Below, piece after piece: positions 24,319 through 31,881 of a stretch of 64,000 nt of DNA. Positions within the stretch are counted from its first letter, which is position 1. Each line of letters starts with the position of its first letter. A program made the position numbers and the translations under genes. This DNA comes from Arthrobacter globiformis (lineage in GTDB: Bacteria > Actinomycetota > Actinomycetes > Actinomycetales > Micrococcaceae), in NCBI RefSeq assembly GCF_030818015.1, contig NZ_JAUSZX010000001.1, forward strand, positions 4,879,412 through 4,943,411. The letters run 5' to 3'. Under the pieces are notes generated by a model. That model saw only the letters and a list, made by a program, of their open reading frames with translations. It was not told the DNA's origin and searched no databases.

Positions 24319-25958
24319 GTCGCCGCCTGTTCTGAAGTTGGTTCGGCGTCTGAAGTTGGTTCGGCGGGTCTGGGCTCGGGCCGGCCGCCGGAGCCCAGCC
24401 GCAGCTCGGTGCCGCCGAGCACATGGGTGAACTCCTCGTCATGCGTCACGGACACGACGGCCGTGCCGGCGTCGAGCAGCTCGGAAAGGAATGAGGCAAG
24501 CTCCGCCCAAGTGTTGGCGTCCTGGCCGAAGGTGGGCTCGTCCAGGACCAGCACCTGCGGGTGAGCGGCCAGGACAGTGGCCACGGACAGCCGGCGTTTC
24601 TCCCCGCCGGACAAGGTGTACGGGTTGGCGTCCACGAGATGCGTGAGGCGAAGGCGCTCCAGCAGCTCGTCGACGCGGTCTTCGCCGTGGCCCAGATGGC
24701 GCGGGCCGAACTGCAGCTCGTCCAGGACGCGGCCGGTGACGAACTGGTGCTCGGGTTCCTGGAACACCGTGCCGATCCGGGCGATCAGCTGCTCGGCCCT
24801 CCACTTGTACGGGTCAATTCCGGCTCCGCCGCTCAGCTCAACAGTCGCGGAGACCTTGCCGTCCACCGGCGGCAGCAGCCCGGCGAGGGTCAGCGCAAAG
24901 GTGGACTTGCCGGCACCGTTGGGACCCGTGACGGTCAGCGCCTCCCCCGCCCGGACCTGTGCCGTGACGTCCCGCAGTACGGGCTCGGGCGGTACGGAAC
25001 GGAATCCGCGGCGCCGGGGCCGTTCCCGCGACACTGCGAGCTTTTCGGCGGCGAGCAGCAGCCGGCCGCTGTCAATGCCGGGGATACCGGCAGCCAAACG
25101 GCGCCGGGTTTCGGGGACGTAGCCCGGGACCCAGACACCGGCGGCGGTAAGCATCCCGCGGGCCTGTTCGAGGACCTCGTCCGGCGTCCCGTCGATAAGC
25201 ACCGCGCCGTTCGCGGTGGACCCTGGCTGCAGGACCACGATGCGGTCCACGAGATCTTTCCAGGCCGCGACCCGGTGCTCCACCACCACCATGGTGGCCC
25301 CCGTCTTGTCGAGGCAGCGGCCCACGGCGTCCCGGACCTCCAGGACGCCGGCAGGGTCGAGGTTCGCGGTCGGCTCATCCAGCAGGATGAGTCCCGGACG
25401 CATCGCCAGGATGCCGGCGAGCGCCAGGCGCTGCTTCTGGCCGCCGGACATGGCCGACGTCGGGTGGTTCAGCGGCAGGTGTGACAGTCCGACGTCGTCC
25501 AGTGCCTCGTGCACGCGGCGCCAGATCTCGTCGCGTGGAACGGAGAGATTCTCGGCGCCGAAGGCGACGTCGTCGCCGAGGCGGGAGAGGACCACCTGGG
25601 TTTCCGGGTCCTGCTGCATGAGTCCGGCACGGCCTCGTTGGGCGCGTGGAGGCGCGCCGTCGATGAGGAGCTCGCCGCTCTCGTCGGCGTCGTCGCGGTC
25701 CGGCGCCCCGGTGTCAAGGGTCCCGGCGTCATCAGCGGAACTGCTGCCCGCGTCGCTGTCCCCCAGCACGCCGGCCAGGGCGTGGAGCAGCGTGGACTTG
25801 CCGGCCCCGGACGGGCCCAGCAGCAGGACGCGTTCGCCGGGGCGGATGTCCAGGTCCAGGGCGTGAACGGCGGGTTTGGTGCGGCCGGCGTGGCGCCAGC
25901 CCCACCCGCGGGCGTGTACCGCGGCGGGGCGGACGCCGCCGTCGTGGGATGCGGGCAT
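24315..25958 (-). CDS. ykoD: ECF transporter ATPase, two ABC domains in one chain
   Basis: 547 residues with two complete ABC domains. Domain 1 (~10-265) has Walker A GPSGAGKST and signature MSGGQKQRL. Domain 2 (~300-545) has GPNGAGKST and LSGGEKRRL, each followed by a LLDEPT/VLDEPT Walker B. This is the YkoD layout in which both EcfA-type ATPases are fused. The linker in domain 1 (~65-90) is an Asp/Ser-rich insertion. The start is ATG 25958, overlapping the ykoE stop by one base. It powers uptake with YkoC and YkoE. Confidence 0.88.
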   Translation of the reverse strand: MPASHDGGVRPAAVHARGWGWRHAGRTKPAVHALDLDIRPGERVLLLGPSGAGKSTLLHALAGVLGDSDAGSSSADDAGTLDTGAPDRDDADESGELLIDGAPPRAQRGRAGLMQQDPETQVVLSRLGDDVAFGAENLSVPRDEIWRRVHEALDDVGLSHLPLNHPTSAMSGGQKQRLALAGILAMRPGLILLDEPTANLDPAGVLEVRDAVGRCLDKTGATMVVVEHRVAAWKDLVDRIVVLQPGSTANGAVLIDGTPDEVLEQARGMLTAAGVWVPGYVPETRRRLAAGIPGIDSGRLLLAAEKLAVSRERPRRRGFRSVPPEPVLRDVTAQVRAGEALTVTGPNGAGKSTFALTLAGLLPPVDGKVSATVELSGGAGIDPYKWRAEQLIARIGTVFQEPEHQFVTGRVLDELQFGPRHLGHGEDRVDELLERLRLTHLVDANPYTLSGGEKRRLSVATVLAAHPQVLVLDEPTFGQDANTWAELASFLSELLDAGTAVVSVTHDEEFTHVLGGTELRLGSGGRPEPRPAEPTSDAEPTSEQAAT

Positions 25959-26578
25959 CAGTTGAAGACGGGCTCCGTAGCTGCCTTGCGGGACGCGAAG
26001 GAACTCAGCACGCCCGTCTTGGCCAGGCCGCGGGTGGCGATCCAGGACAGGGCCCCGGCGATGATCGCGCCGGAGATGGACGTGAAGATGATGTACGCGA
26101 GCTTGTCGCCGGCGGTGTAGGCGATGTTCCAGCCCCACGGTGCGAACGAGTCGTTGAGGCCGCAGAACAGCCCGGCGCCGGCACCCGCAAGCAGCGAAGC
26201 CGGGAGGTTGAACTTCCGGTACACCAGAGCGGCGAACACGAGCTCCGCGCCCAGGCCCTGAAGGACACCGGAGATCAGCACCGTGGTGCCGTACTGCGAG
26301 CCCATGAGGAGCTCGCCCGTGGCAGCCACCGTTTCGCAGAACAGCGCCGCACCGGGCTTGCGGATGATGAGCATGCCCAGGACCGCCGGAATCATCCAGC
26401 CGCCGGCGTACAGGCCGGTCAGCGGCGGGTAGACGGCGTTGACCGGGGTGGAGATGAGGTTGGCACCCTGGGACCAGGCCCAGAAGATCACGCCGCCGGC
26501 GACGGCAATGAGCGCCGCCACCACGATGTCGGCCACGCGCCAGTTGTAGCTCGTCTTCTTGATTGCTGCAGTTGTCAT
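25958..26578 (-). CDS. ykoE: ECF substrate-binding S component for thiamine precursor
   Basis: 206 residues with about six membrane helices. VADIVVAALIAVAGGVIFW opens the protein, and the YPPLTGLYAGGWMIPAVLG and NDSFAPWGWNIAY blocks are characteristic of YkoE. In Bacillus the YkoEDC system imports the hydroxymethylpyrimidine part of thiamine. A TPP riboswitch lies in the leader, and AGGAGG precedes the ATG at 26578. The Shine-Dalgarno sequence can pair with an upstream CCTCCT, giving a likely off state when TPP is abundant. Confidence 0.88.
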   Translation of the reverse strand: MTTAAIKKTSYNWRVADIVVAALIAVAGGVIFWAWSQGANLISTPVNAVYPPLTGLYAGGWMIPAVLGMLIIRKPGAALFCETVAATGELLMGSQYGTTVLISGVLQGLGAELVFAALVYRKFNLPASLLAGAGAGLFCGLNDSFAPWGWNIAYTAGDKLAYIIFTSISGAIIAGALSWIATRGLAKTGVLSSFASRKAATEPVFN

Positions 26579-26584
26579 GATGGT

Positions 26585-26617
26585 CCTCCTGAGGAACAGG
26601 AGGGGAAAGCGTTCCCC
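26585..26617 (-). promoter_or_regulatory. Shine-Dalgarno-sequestering hairpin with competing stem in ykoE leader
   Basis: On the transcript, CCTCCT (26603-26598) can pair with the ribosome-binding AGGAGG (26590-26585) across a 7-nt loop. Just upstream, GGGGAA and TTCCCC (26617-26612 and 26607-26602) form a second stem that shares two bases with the first, so the two are mutually exclusive. This arrangement fits an expression platform acting on translation. Pairing is read directly; switching is inferred. Confidence 0.55.
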
Positions 26618-26655
26618 CGACTGCCGGCGGCTGGGCCACCTGCTGCCGGGCACTC

Positions 26656-26738
26656 TGAGAACTCGACTCCCTTGCGCCGGTACTAGCCGGATCAGGTTCG
26701 AGGGTCTGCGGCTGTCCGCACTCTCAGCGCCCATCCGC
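26656..26738 (-). promoter_or_regulatory. TPP (thi-box) riboswitch
   Basis: On the minus strand the leader contains the conserved blocks of the TPP aptamer in order: GCTGAGAGTG, then GACCCTCGAACCTGATCC and the closing CCGGCGCAAGGGA. It binds thiamine pyrophosphate and normally lowers expression of thiamine synthesis and transport genes. It precedes ykoE by about 80 nt, and no intrinsic terminator is seen in that interval. Confidence 0.93.
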
Positions 26739-26882
26739 GGTTGCGCTGGCAGTTGCCTTTGCATCCCGACGGCGGCGCTCCCCTGTCGTGATAAATCTGC
26801 CCTTGTGGGCTGGTCCAGTTTACACCTCGGCGACCCCGAAAACCCCGGGGCGCCGTCACAAACCGGAAGCCTTCCTGCGCTG

Positions 26883-26900
26883 TCCGGACGGCCGTCCGGA
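26883..26900. repeat. 18-bp perfect palindrome at the promoter of the UPF0303 gene
   Basis: TCCGGACGGCCGTCCGGA is fully self-complementary and ends one base before TACATT (26902-26907), the probable -10 box of the next gene. Its position is that of an operator or a regulator site. It could also be a chance GC palindrome. Confidence 0.5.
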
Positions 26901-26913
26901 GTACATTGGGGCC

Positions 26914-27465
26914 ATGACGCAACAGGACTCCGGCAGCGCTGCCCTGCGCGCCTTTGACCCCGATTCCTCCGAAGGCCAGCCCGCGGGATCCCTGGAAAAC
27001 CTGATCGGTCAGATCGAGGGTGAAATCGCCGAACTGCAGTTCCCGAGATTCAGCAAGGACGATGCCTTGGCGCTCGGCCTGGAACTGGTGGAACGCGGCA
27101 AGGAGGAGAACCTGCCCATCGCCATCGACATCACCAAGGGCGAACAGGTCCTCTTCCACGTTGCGCTCGAAGGCGCTACCCCGGACAACGAGGGCTGGGT
27201 GCGGGCCAAACAGCGTACTGCCGTGCGCTACGAGGAGCCCTCGCTGCTGGTTGGCCTGCGCGGCAGGGTGGGCGGGGGACGGATCGAGGACAACGCCTGG
27301 TTCGACGAGTCCACCTACGCCGCCCACGGCGGAGCCTTCCCCATCTATGTTCGGGATGTCGGAGCGGTGGCCGTGGTCACTGTGTCCGGGCTGCCGCAGA
27401 TGGCGGACCACGACCTCGTGGTGCAGGCGTTGCGGGAAATCCACCGGTCCATGCGGCTAGGCTAG
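26914..27465 (+). CDS. UPF0303/DUF336 (HbpS-like) family protein
   Basis: 183 residues matching the UPF0303 branch of DUF336: DALALGLELVERG, then IAIDITKGEQVLFHVALEG, DNEGWVRAKQ.TAVR and GGAFPIYV.DVGAVAVVTVSGLPQ.DHDLVV. Relatives bind haem or act as small cofactor-binding proteins, and the role here is unproven. The first ~30 residues are an extra, probably disordered leader. I chose ATG 26914 because TACATT lies 6 nt upstream (leaderless pattern) and an 18-bp palindrome adjoins it. Confidence 0.82.
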   Translation: MTQQDSGSAALRAFDPDSSEGQPAGSLENLIGQIEGEIAELQFPRFSKDDALALGLELVERGKEENLPIAIDITKGEQVLFHVALEGATPDNEGWVRAKQRTAVRYEEPSLLVGLRGRVGGGRIEDNAWFDESTYAAHGGAFPIYVRDVGAVAVVTVSGLPQMADHDLVVQALREIHRSMRLG

Positions 27466-27522
27466 CGTTTCATGCCGATAGGCTAGGGAAAGACCAGTGT
27501 TCATCACGCGAGGAGTTCCGGA

Positions 27523-27786
27523 ATGAGTTTCTTCATCAAGCTGGTTGGCACCGGCATCAGCCTGCTGGCAGGCTTCGCCGGCACCAAGGCCGTCGATACC
27601 ATCTGGGAAAAGGTAACCGGGCAAAAGCCCCCCAAAGGCGACAAGGACGACGTCCCCACCACGCTGCGCACCGCCCTGACGTTCGCCCTCATCTCCGCGT
27701 CTGCGAGCGCGGTCATCCAGGTGCTGGCCAACCGCGGCACCCAGCGGGCCATCACCCGCTTCGCCAAGACCCAGGACATCGTCTAG
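27523..27786 (+). CDS. DUF4235 membrane protein
   Basis: 87 residues with two hydrophobic segments (about 4-24 and 49-66) separated by the loop TIWEKVTGQKPPKGD, which is characteristic of DUF4235. This actinobacterial family of small membrane proteins has no known function. GAGGAG ends about 10 nt before the ATG, and TAGGCT at 27479 is a likely -10 box. Confidence 0.82.
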   Translation: MSFFIKLVGTGISLLAGFAGTKAVDTIWEKVTGQKPPKGDKDDVPTTLRTALTFALISASASAVIQVLANRGTQRAITRFAKTQDIV

Positions 27787-27839
27787 GCCGCTACGCCGGC
27801 CGAACCTGTAGAGCCTAACGAGGCCCGCATCCCCCACAC

Positions 27840-28199
27840 GTGATGGGTCGGGCCCAGCCCGTTCCGGGCCGGGACCGGGTTTCCCCAAGCACGGCAGGCC
27901 ATACTGTTGCTGTTCTGAACCTGGCAGCGCTGATGACCTCGGCCGGGCTCACAACAGCCGGACCCGGCACGGGTCCCCCCACGCCGCCGTCAAGAGCCTT
28001 GGACTCCAAGGTTTTTCCAACTCGAACCCTCTACGACACCACGCCCGGACGGGCCGTCACCAAGATCGGCACCGCGCAGGTGGACACCCTCGGTGCATGG
28101 TCCTACCGGGTCAAGCCGGGACCGAACCGCCAGATCACCAGCGTCCTGGTCCAGTCCAGCCGTGGCGAGACCGCAACCGGGGTGCTCGCAACCCGGTAG
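27840..28199 (+). CDS. uncertain ORF with Ig-like beta-domain text, possibly a gene remnant
   Basis: 119 codons from GTG 27840. The last ~55 residues (TPGRAVTKIGTAQVDTLGAW, then VKPGPNRQITSVLVQSSRGE) look like one repeat of a secreted Ig-like or beta-sandwich surface protein. The N-terminal half is Pro/Thr/Gly-rich without a clear signal peptide or ribosome-binding site. It may be a leftover piece of a larger exported protein. I do not recognise a family with confidence. Confidence 0.35.
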   Translation: MMGRAQPVPGRDRVSPSTAGHTVAVLNLAALMTSAGLTTAGPGTGPPTPPSRALDSKVFPTRTLYDTTPGRAVTKIGTAQVDTLGAWSYRVKPGPNRQITSVLVQSSRGETATGVLATR

Positions 28200-28213
28200 A
28201 TACCAGCCACTAA

Positions 28214-28255
28214 CAGTCAGGCCCCCGCCTGCACAGCAGACGGGGCCCTGACAGC
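28214..28255. terminator. GC hairpin, probable terminator or 3' stem
   Basis: GTCAGGCCCC and GGGGCCCTGAC form a near-perfect stem (one bulged C) around a loop of about 16 nt, 15 nt after the uncertain ORF. Only a short T-run follows (GCTTAAGG). It separates this ORF from the XRE fragment on the other strand. Confidence 0.45.
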
Positions 28256-28290
28256 TTAAGGAGGTTGGTGAGTCCACTTAGGAGCGCTGG

Positions 28291-28380
28291 TCAGTCCTCG
28301 ACCCATTCGAGCAGGTCACCGAGCTGGCAGCCGAGCACTTTGCACATGGCCTCCAGCGTGCCCGAGGACAGCGCCGCCAA
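28291..28380 (-). pseudogene. XRE-family regulator, C-terminal remnant
   Basis: On the minus strand, 29 codons ending in TGA encode LSSGTLEAMCKVLGCQLGDLL plus a short tail, the typical last helices of small Cro/C1-type (HTH_26) regulators. Immediately upstream the sequence runs into a hexanucleotide repeat, where the frame reads Trp-Cys repeats and then a stop. The DNA-binding half has therefore been lost or replaced. I treat it as a broken gene. Confidence 0.6.
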
Positions 28381-28440
28381 CCAGCACCAGCACCAGCACC
28401 AGCACCAGCACCAGCATCAGCATCAGCATCAGGATCAGGA
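28381..28440. repeat. hexanucleotide tandem repeat (CCAGCA)n
   Basis: Ten contiguous hexamers: six CCAGCA, two TCAGCA and two TCAGGA. Each step is a single-base change, so this is one decaying microsatellite. It abuts the truncated XRE gene and lies 60 bp beyond the 3' end of mnhG. Slippage could vary its length between strains. On the plus strand it reads as poly(His-Gln), which I consider non-coding. Confidence 0.92.
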
Positions 28441-28499
28441 GCATCGGCACCCCGGGATCATCCGCGTTCAGCATGATGTAGATGAAGTCCTATCGACTT

Positions 28500-28910
28500 T
28501 CAATCGCTACGATTGCCGTCGCCCTCTTCCGATTTACGGGCCGCCTTGGCGGCCTTCACCACCACGGCCTCCAGCTCATCGGTGCTGAGCAGTTCCTTGT
28601 GGAGGTGCTTGGTGCGGTAGCCGGCGCGCCCCACCATGTGGGCCGAGACCGGCACGGTGAGCAGCTGGAAGATCCAGGCCACCAGCAGCACCGGCCACAC
28701 CCACCAGGTGCGCAGCTGCAGCCCTACCGCCGCCAGCAGCAGGAACAGCCCGAGCACCTGCGGCTTGGTGGCGGCGTGCATGCGGCTCATCAGGTCCGGG
28801 AAGCGGAGCAGGCCGATGGCGGCGGCGAGGGACATCAGGGCGCCCACCACCATGAACACGGCCGACACAGCATCGACCACGGTATCCACGGCGTTCGGTT
28901 CAGGACTCAC
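28500..28910 (-). CDS. mnhG: Na+/H+ antiporter subunit G
   Basis: 136 residues with three membrane helices and the MnhG core LLRFPDLMSRMHAATKPQVLG. The last ~30 residues are a charged cytoplasmic tail. It is the final gene of the seven-function Mrp operon, overlapping mnhF by 11 bp. Mrp complexes exchange Na+ for H+ and resemble the membrane arm of complex I. Subunit G is needed for assembly. Confidence 0.92.
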   Translation of the reverse strand: MSPEPNAVDTVVDAVSAVFMVVGALMSLAAAIGLLRFPDLMSRMHAATKPQVLGLFLLLAAVGLQLRTWWVWPVLLVAWIFQLLTVPVSAHMVGRAGYRTKHLHKELLSTDELEAVVVKAAKAARKSEEGDGNRSD

Positions 28911-29178
28911 TGGGCTGCTCCCGCCTGTCGGCCACGAAGCGTGCCACCGTTACCGAGCCGATGAATCCGATGACGGACACGGCAACCACCAACATCAGGT
29001 TGTTCAGGTGCCGGTTCACGGCCATGTCGATGCACAGCGCCGCCCCGAGGATGGCAAGCAGCACATCCGCCGCGAGGACCCTGTCCAGCAGCGAGGGGCC
29101 GCGGGCGATGCGGATGATCGCGCCCGCGGCGGCGAGGGCCAGCGCCACAGCCGTGATGGTGAGGACCAGCTCCATCAT
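28900..29178 (-). CDS. mnhF: Na+/H+ antiporter subunit F
   Basis: 92 residues with three hydrophobic segments and the conserved RIARGPSLLDRVLAADVLLA block of MrpF. It overlaps mnhE by 4 bp at its start and mnhG at its end, so translation is coupled along the operon. Small membrane subunit of the Mrp Na+/H+ antiporter. Confidence 0.92.
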   Translation of the reverse strand: MMELVLTITAVALALAAAGAIIRIARGPSLLDRVLAADVLLAILGAALCIDMAVNRHLNNLMLVVAVSVIGFIGSVTVARFVADRREQPSES

Positions 29179-29720
29179 GCGCCAACCTCCTGCGTCAGGG
29201 CGGCAAGCTCTTCCTTCGTTCCCATAATCCGGATGAGCCCCGCCTCGGTGTCCCGGACTTCCTTGCGCAGTTTGAGGACGTCTTCCCCGTTCCGCACGTT
29301 GAGCCCGTGGATGTAGAGCGTGGAGGTGGACCTGTCCACCTCCACAACCAGCGACCCGGGAATCAGGGAAATCACGTGGCCGGTCGCCGTCATGATCAAG
29401 TCCGAATGGCTGCGCAACGGAACGGCAACGACGGCGTTGGTCACCTTGGGCCCCTGGGCCACCGCCAGGTAGAACACCTGGCAGCTGGCGGCCACCACCT
29501 TGCCGAGGAACACCACCGCGAACGGAACGGCCCGCAGCACGTTGAAGCGGCCACTCAGCTCAACCGGCGGCAGGTAGAACAGGCGCGCCACCGCAACCGC
29601 CAGCAGGGCGCCGAAGAGCAGATTGCCGGGGCTGAAGTCCTGCCAGAGTGCTCCCCAGACGATGACCAGCCAGACCAGCAGCGGCAGTTCCTGCCGCAGG
29701 GACACCCTTTGCCGGCTCAC
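29175..29720 (-). CDS. mnhE: Na+/H+ antiporter subunit E
   Basis: 181 residues. It has N-terminal hydrophobic segments (LLVWLVIVWGALWQDFSPGNLLFG), then the MrpE hallmarks VFYLAVAQGPKVTNAVVAVP, ISLIPGSLVVEVD and LYIHGLNV. The final ~30 residues are charged. It sits between mnhD and mnhF with 4-bp overlaps on both sides. Needed for stable Mrp complex function. Confidence 0.92.
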   Translation of the reverse strand: MSRQRVSLRQELPLLVWLVIVWGALWQDFSPGNLLFGALLAVAVARLFYLPPVELSGRFNVLRAVPFAVVFLGKVVAASCQVFYLAVAQGPKVTNAVVAVPLRSHSDLIMTATGHVISLIPGSLVVEVDRSTSTLYIHGLNVRNGEDVLKLRKEVRDTEAGLIRIMGTKEELAALTQEVGA

Positions 29721-31306
29721 TTTCCGCCTCCGCCCAGCGCCAGGGCCGGGACGGGCGCGCCCTCACCGAGCACCGCCTGGATGTAGGCGGATCTGTCCAG
29801 CATGGCCGCGGCGGACTGGTCCGCCACCTGGAAGAGGGGTCCGGCGAAGACGGTGAGCGCCACACCCAGCACCACCAGGCCCAGTGTGGACCCGACCATG
29901 GTCCGGGGCAGGAGGCGCACCGCCGTCGTGCCCCTTTCCGGGGCCGGGACCGCCAGGAGTACCGGGTCGGGGTGCTCCGCGTCCTCGGCCTTGCGCCAGA
30001 AGGCACGGTTCCACACCCGGGCGACGGCCAGGAGGGTCAGCAGGCTGGTCAGCACGCCGCCGATCACCAGGGCGTAGGCCAGCGGGGTTCCCAGTCCGAT
30101 GCCGGCCTGGATCAGGCCGAGCTTGCCCAGGAAGCCCGAGAACGGCGGGATGCCAGCCAGGTTCATGGCGGGAACGAAGAACAGCAGGGCCAGTAGCGGG
30201 GACAGTTTGGCCAGCCCGGCCAGCCGGTCCACCGAGGAGCTGCCGCCGCGGCGCTCAATCAGCCCGGTGACCAGGAAGAGGCTGGTCTGGATGGTGATGT
30301 GGTGCGCCACGTAGAACACGGCAGCAGCGAGGCCGGCCACGGAGGACATCGCCAGGCCAAACACCATGTAGCCGATGTGGCTGACCAGGGTAAAGGACAA
30401 CAGACGCTTGATGTCGCTCTGGGCGAGGGCACCCAGGATGCCGACCACCATGGTCAGCAGCGCCACCACCATCAGCGGCGTGTTGAGGCTGTCGCCGGGG
30501 AACAGCAGGGTTTCCGTGCGGACCATGGCGTAGACGCCCACTTTGGTCAGCAGGCCGGCGAACACGGCAGTGACCGGGGCCGGCGCGGTGGGGTATGAGT
30601 CCGGAAGCCAGAAGGACAGGGGGAAAACGGCGGCCTTGATGCCGAAGGCCACCAGCAGCATGACGTGCAGGAGCGTCTTGGTTCCCTGGTCCAGTTCCGA
30701 CAGCTTGATGGCCAGGTCCGCCATGTTGATGGTGCCGGTCGCGCCGTAGACCATGGCGATGGCAATCAGGAACAGCACCGACGACACCACCGAGACCACC
30801 ACGTAAGTGACGCCCGCACGGATGCGCGGGCCTGTGCCGCCGAGGGTCATCAGCACATAGCTTGCCGTCAGCAGGATCTCGAAGCCGACGTAGAGGTTGA
30901 ACAGATCCCCGGACAGGAACGCGTTGGAGACCCCGGCCACGAGGATCAGGTACGTGGGGTGGAAGATCGACACGGGGGCGTCCTGGTCGCCGTCGGCCAT
31001 GCCCTGGCCGGTGGCATACACGAGGACGGCGAGACTCACCGCGGAGGACACCACGAGCATGAGCGATGAGAACTGGTCCACCACCAGGACGACTCCCCAC
31101 GGCGGCACCCAGCCGCCGATATTCACCGCCGCTGTGCCGCCGTTCCAGACGGACGCCAGGAGCAGGCACTCCAGCAGCAGGGTGAGCGAGAGCAGGGCAA
31201 TGCTCACCGCACGCTGCGCGCGGGAATGCCGGATTAGCACGAACGTCAGCGCCGCGCCCAGGATGGGAAGTACGACGGCGAGCGGGGCAAGGCTTGCGAG
31301 GTTCAC
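29717..31306 (-). CDS. mnhD: Na+/H+ antiporter subunit D
   Basis: 529 residues, about 14 membrane helices of the complex-I ND2/ND4-like proton-conducting family. The key glutamate is in LYVGFEILLTASYVLMTLGG and the lysine-containing helices follow (AFGIKAAVFPLSFWLPDSYP). It is one of two proton-translocating subunits of the Mrp antiporter, with MnhA. It overlaps both mnhC and mnhE by 4 bp. Confidence 0.93.
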   Translation of the reverse strand: MNLASLAPLAVVLPILGAALTFVLIRHSRAQRAVSIALLSLTLLLECLLLASVWNGGTAAVNIGGWVPPWGVVLVVDQFSSLMLVVSSAVSLAVLVYATGQGMADGDQDAPVSIFHPTYLILVAGVSNAFLSGDLFNLYVGFEILLTASYVLMTLGGTGPRIRAGVTYVVVSVVSSVLFLIAIAMVYGATGTINMADLAIKLSELDQGTKTLLHVMLLVAFGIKAAVFPLSFWLPDSYPTAPAPVTAVFAGLLTKVGVYAMVRTETLLFPGDSLNTPLMVVALLTMVVGILGALAQSDIKRLLSFTLVSHIGYMVFGLAMSSVAGLAAAVFYVAHHITIQTSLFLVTGLIERRGGSSSVDRLAGLAKLSPLLALLFFVPAMNLAGIPPFSGFLGKLGLIQAGIGLGTPLAYALVIGGVLTSLLTLLAVARVWNRAFWRKAEDAEHPDPVLLAVPAPERGTTAVRLLPRTMVGSTLGLVVLGVALTVFAGPLFQVADQSAAAMLDRSAYIQAVLGEGAPVPALALGGGGK

Positions 31307-31881
31307 TTCGCCCCTCCATCCGTGTCAGTGTCTGTGTCCGCGCCGGTGATGTTGCCGGATCCCGGTTTCTCTTCCAGCGCCGCGTGCTCTGCCAGAAGGG
31401 TCCGGCCGCCTGCCTCGACAACCGCCGTCGGGTCTGCCGCGGCGGAACGGTCCGGTCCGCGCACGGGCAACGGGAACTCTGAGGTTTCCACGGGGATGAC
31501 GGCGTCGTCCTCCGCGTCGAAGCTGGGGGTTTCGGCCACGCGGCGGTCCTCGATGTCGTCCTGGATGTCGTCCTGGCGGGCAAGCACCCAGGTCCGGTAG
31601 ATGATGCCCAGCATGAACGCGGTCACCGCGAAGGAAATGACGATGGACGTCAGGATCAGTGCCTGCGGCAGGGGGTCGTTGTACGACCCGGGGTCCGTGT
31701 CCTTGCTGAAGAAGGGGGCCAGCCCGGCATAGCCGCCGGTGGCAAGGATCAGCAGGTTGGTGGCGTTGGTCAGCAGCATCAGCCCCAGCAGCACACGCGT
31801 GAGGCTGCGTTCCAGGATGAGGTAGATGCCGCAGGCGTAGAGGGCGCCCATGACGGTCAGCAGGGTCAGGTTAACTGTCAT
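31303..31881 (-). CDS. mnhC: Na+/H+ antiporter subunit C
   Basis: 192 residues. The first ~105 form the three-helix NuoK-like MrpC core (YLILERSLTRVLLGLMLLTNATNLLIL and DPLPQALILTSIVI). The last ~80 residues are an acidic, probably disordered extension rich in Asp, Glu and Thr that most MrpC proteins lack. It overlaps mnhA and mnhD by 4 bp each. The tail may contribute to cytoplasmic regulation, which is a guess. Confidence 0.92.
   Translation of the reverse strand: MTVNLTLLTVMGALYACGIYLILERSLTRVLLGLMLLTNATNLLILATGGYAGLAPFFSKDTDPGSYNDPLPQALILTSIVISFAVTAFMLGIIYRTWVLARQDDIQDDIEDRRVAETPSFDAEDDAVIPVETSEFPLPVRGPDRSAAADPTAVVEAGGRTLLAEHAALEEKPGSGNITGADTDTDTDGGAK

Noticed and set aside
28265..28588. 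Plus-strand frame encoding a poly(His-Gln) protein
   Set aside because: The His-Gln run is only the hexanucleotide repeat. The flanks are antisense to the XRE remnant and mnhG, and there is no signal of a real gene.
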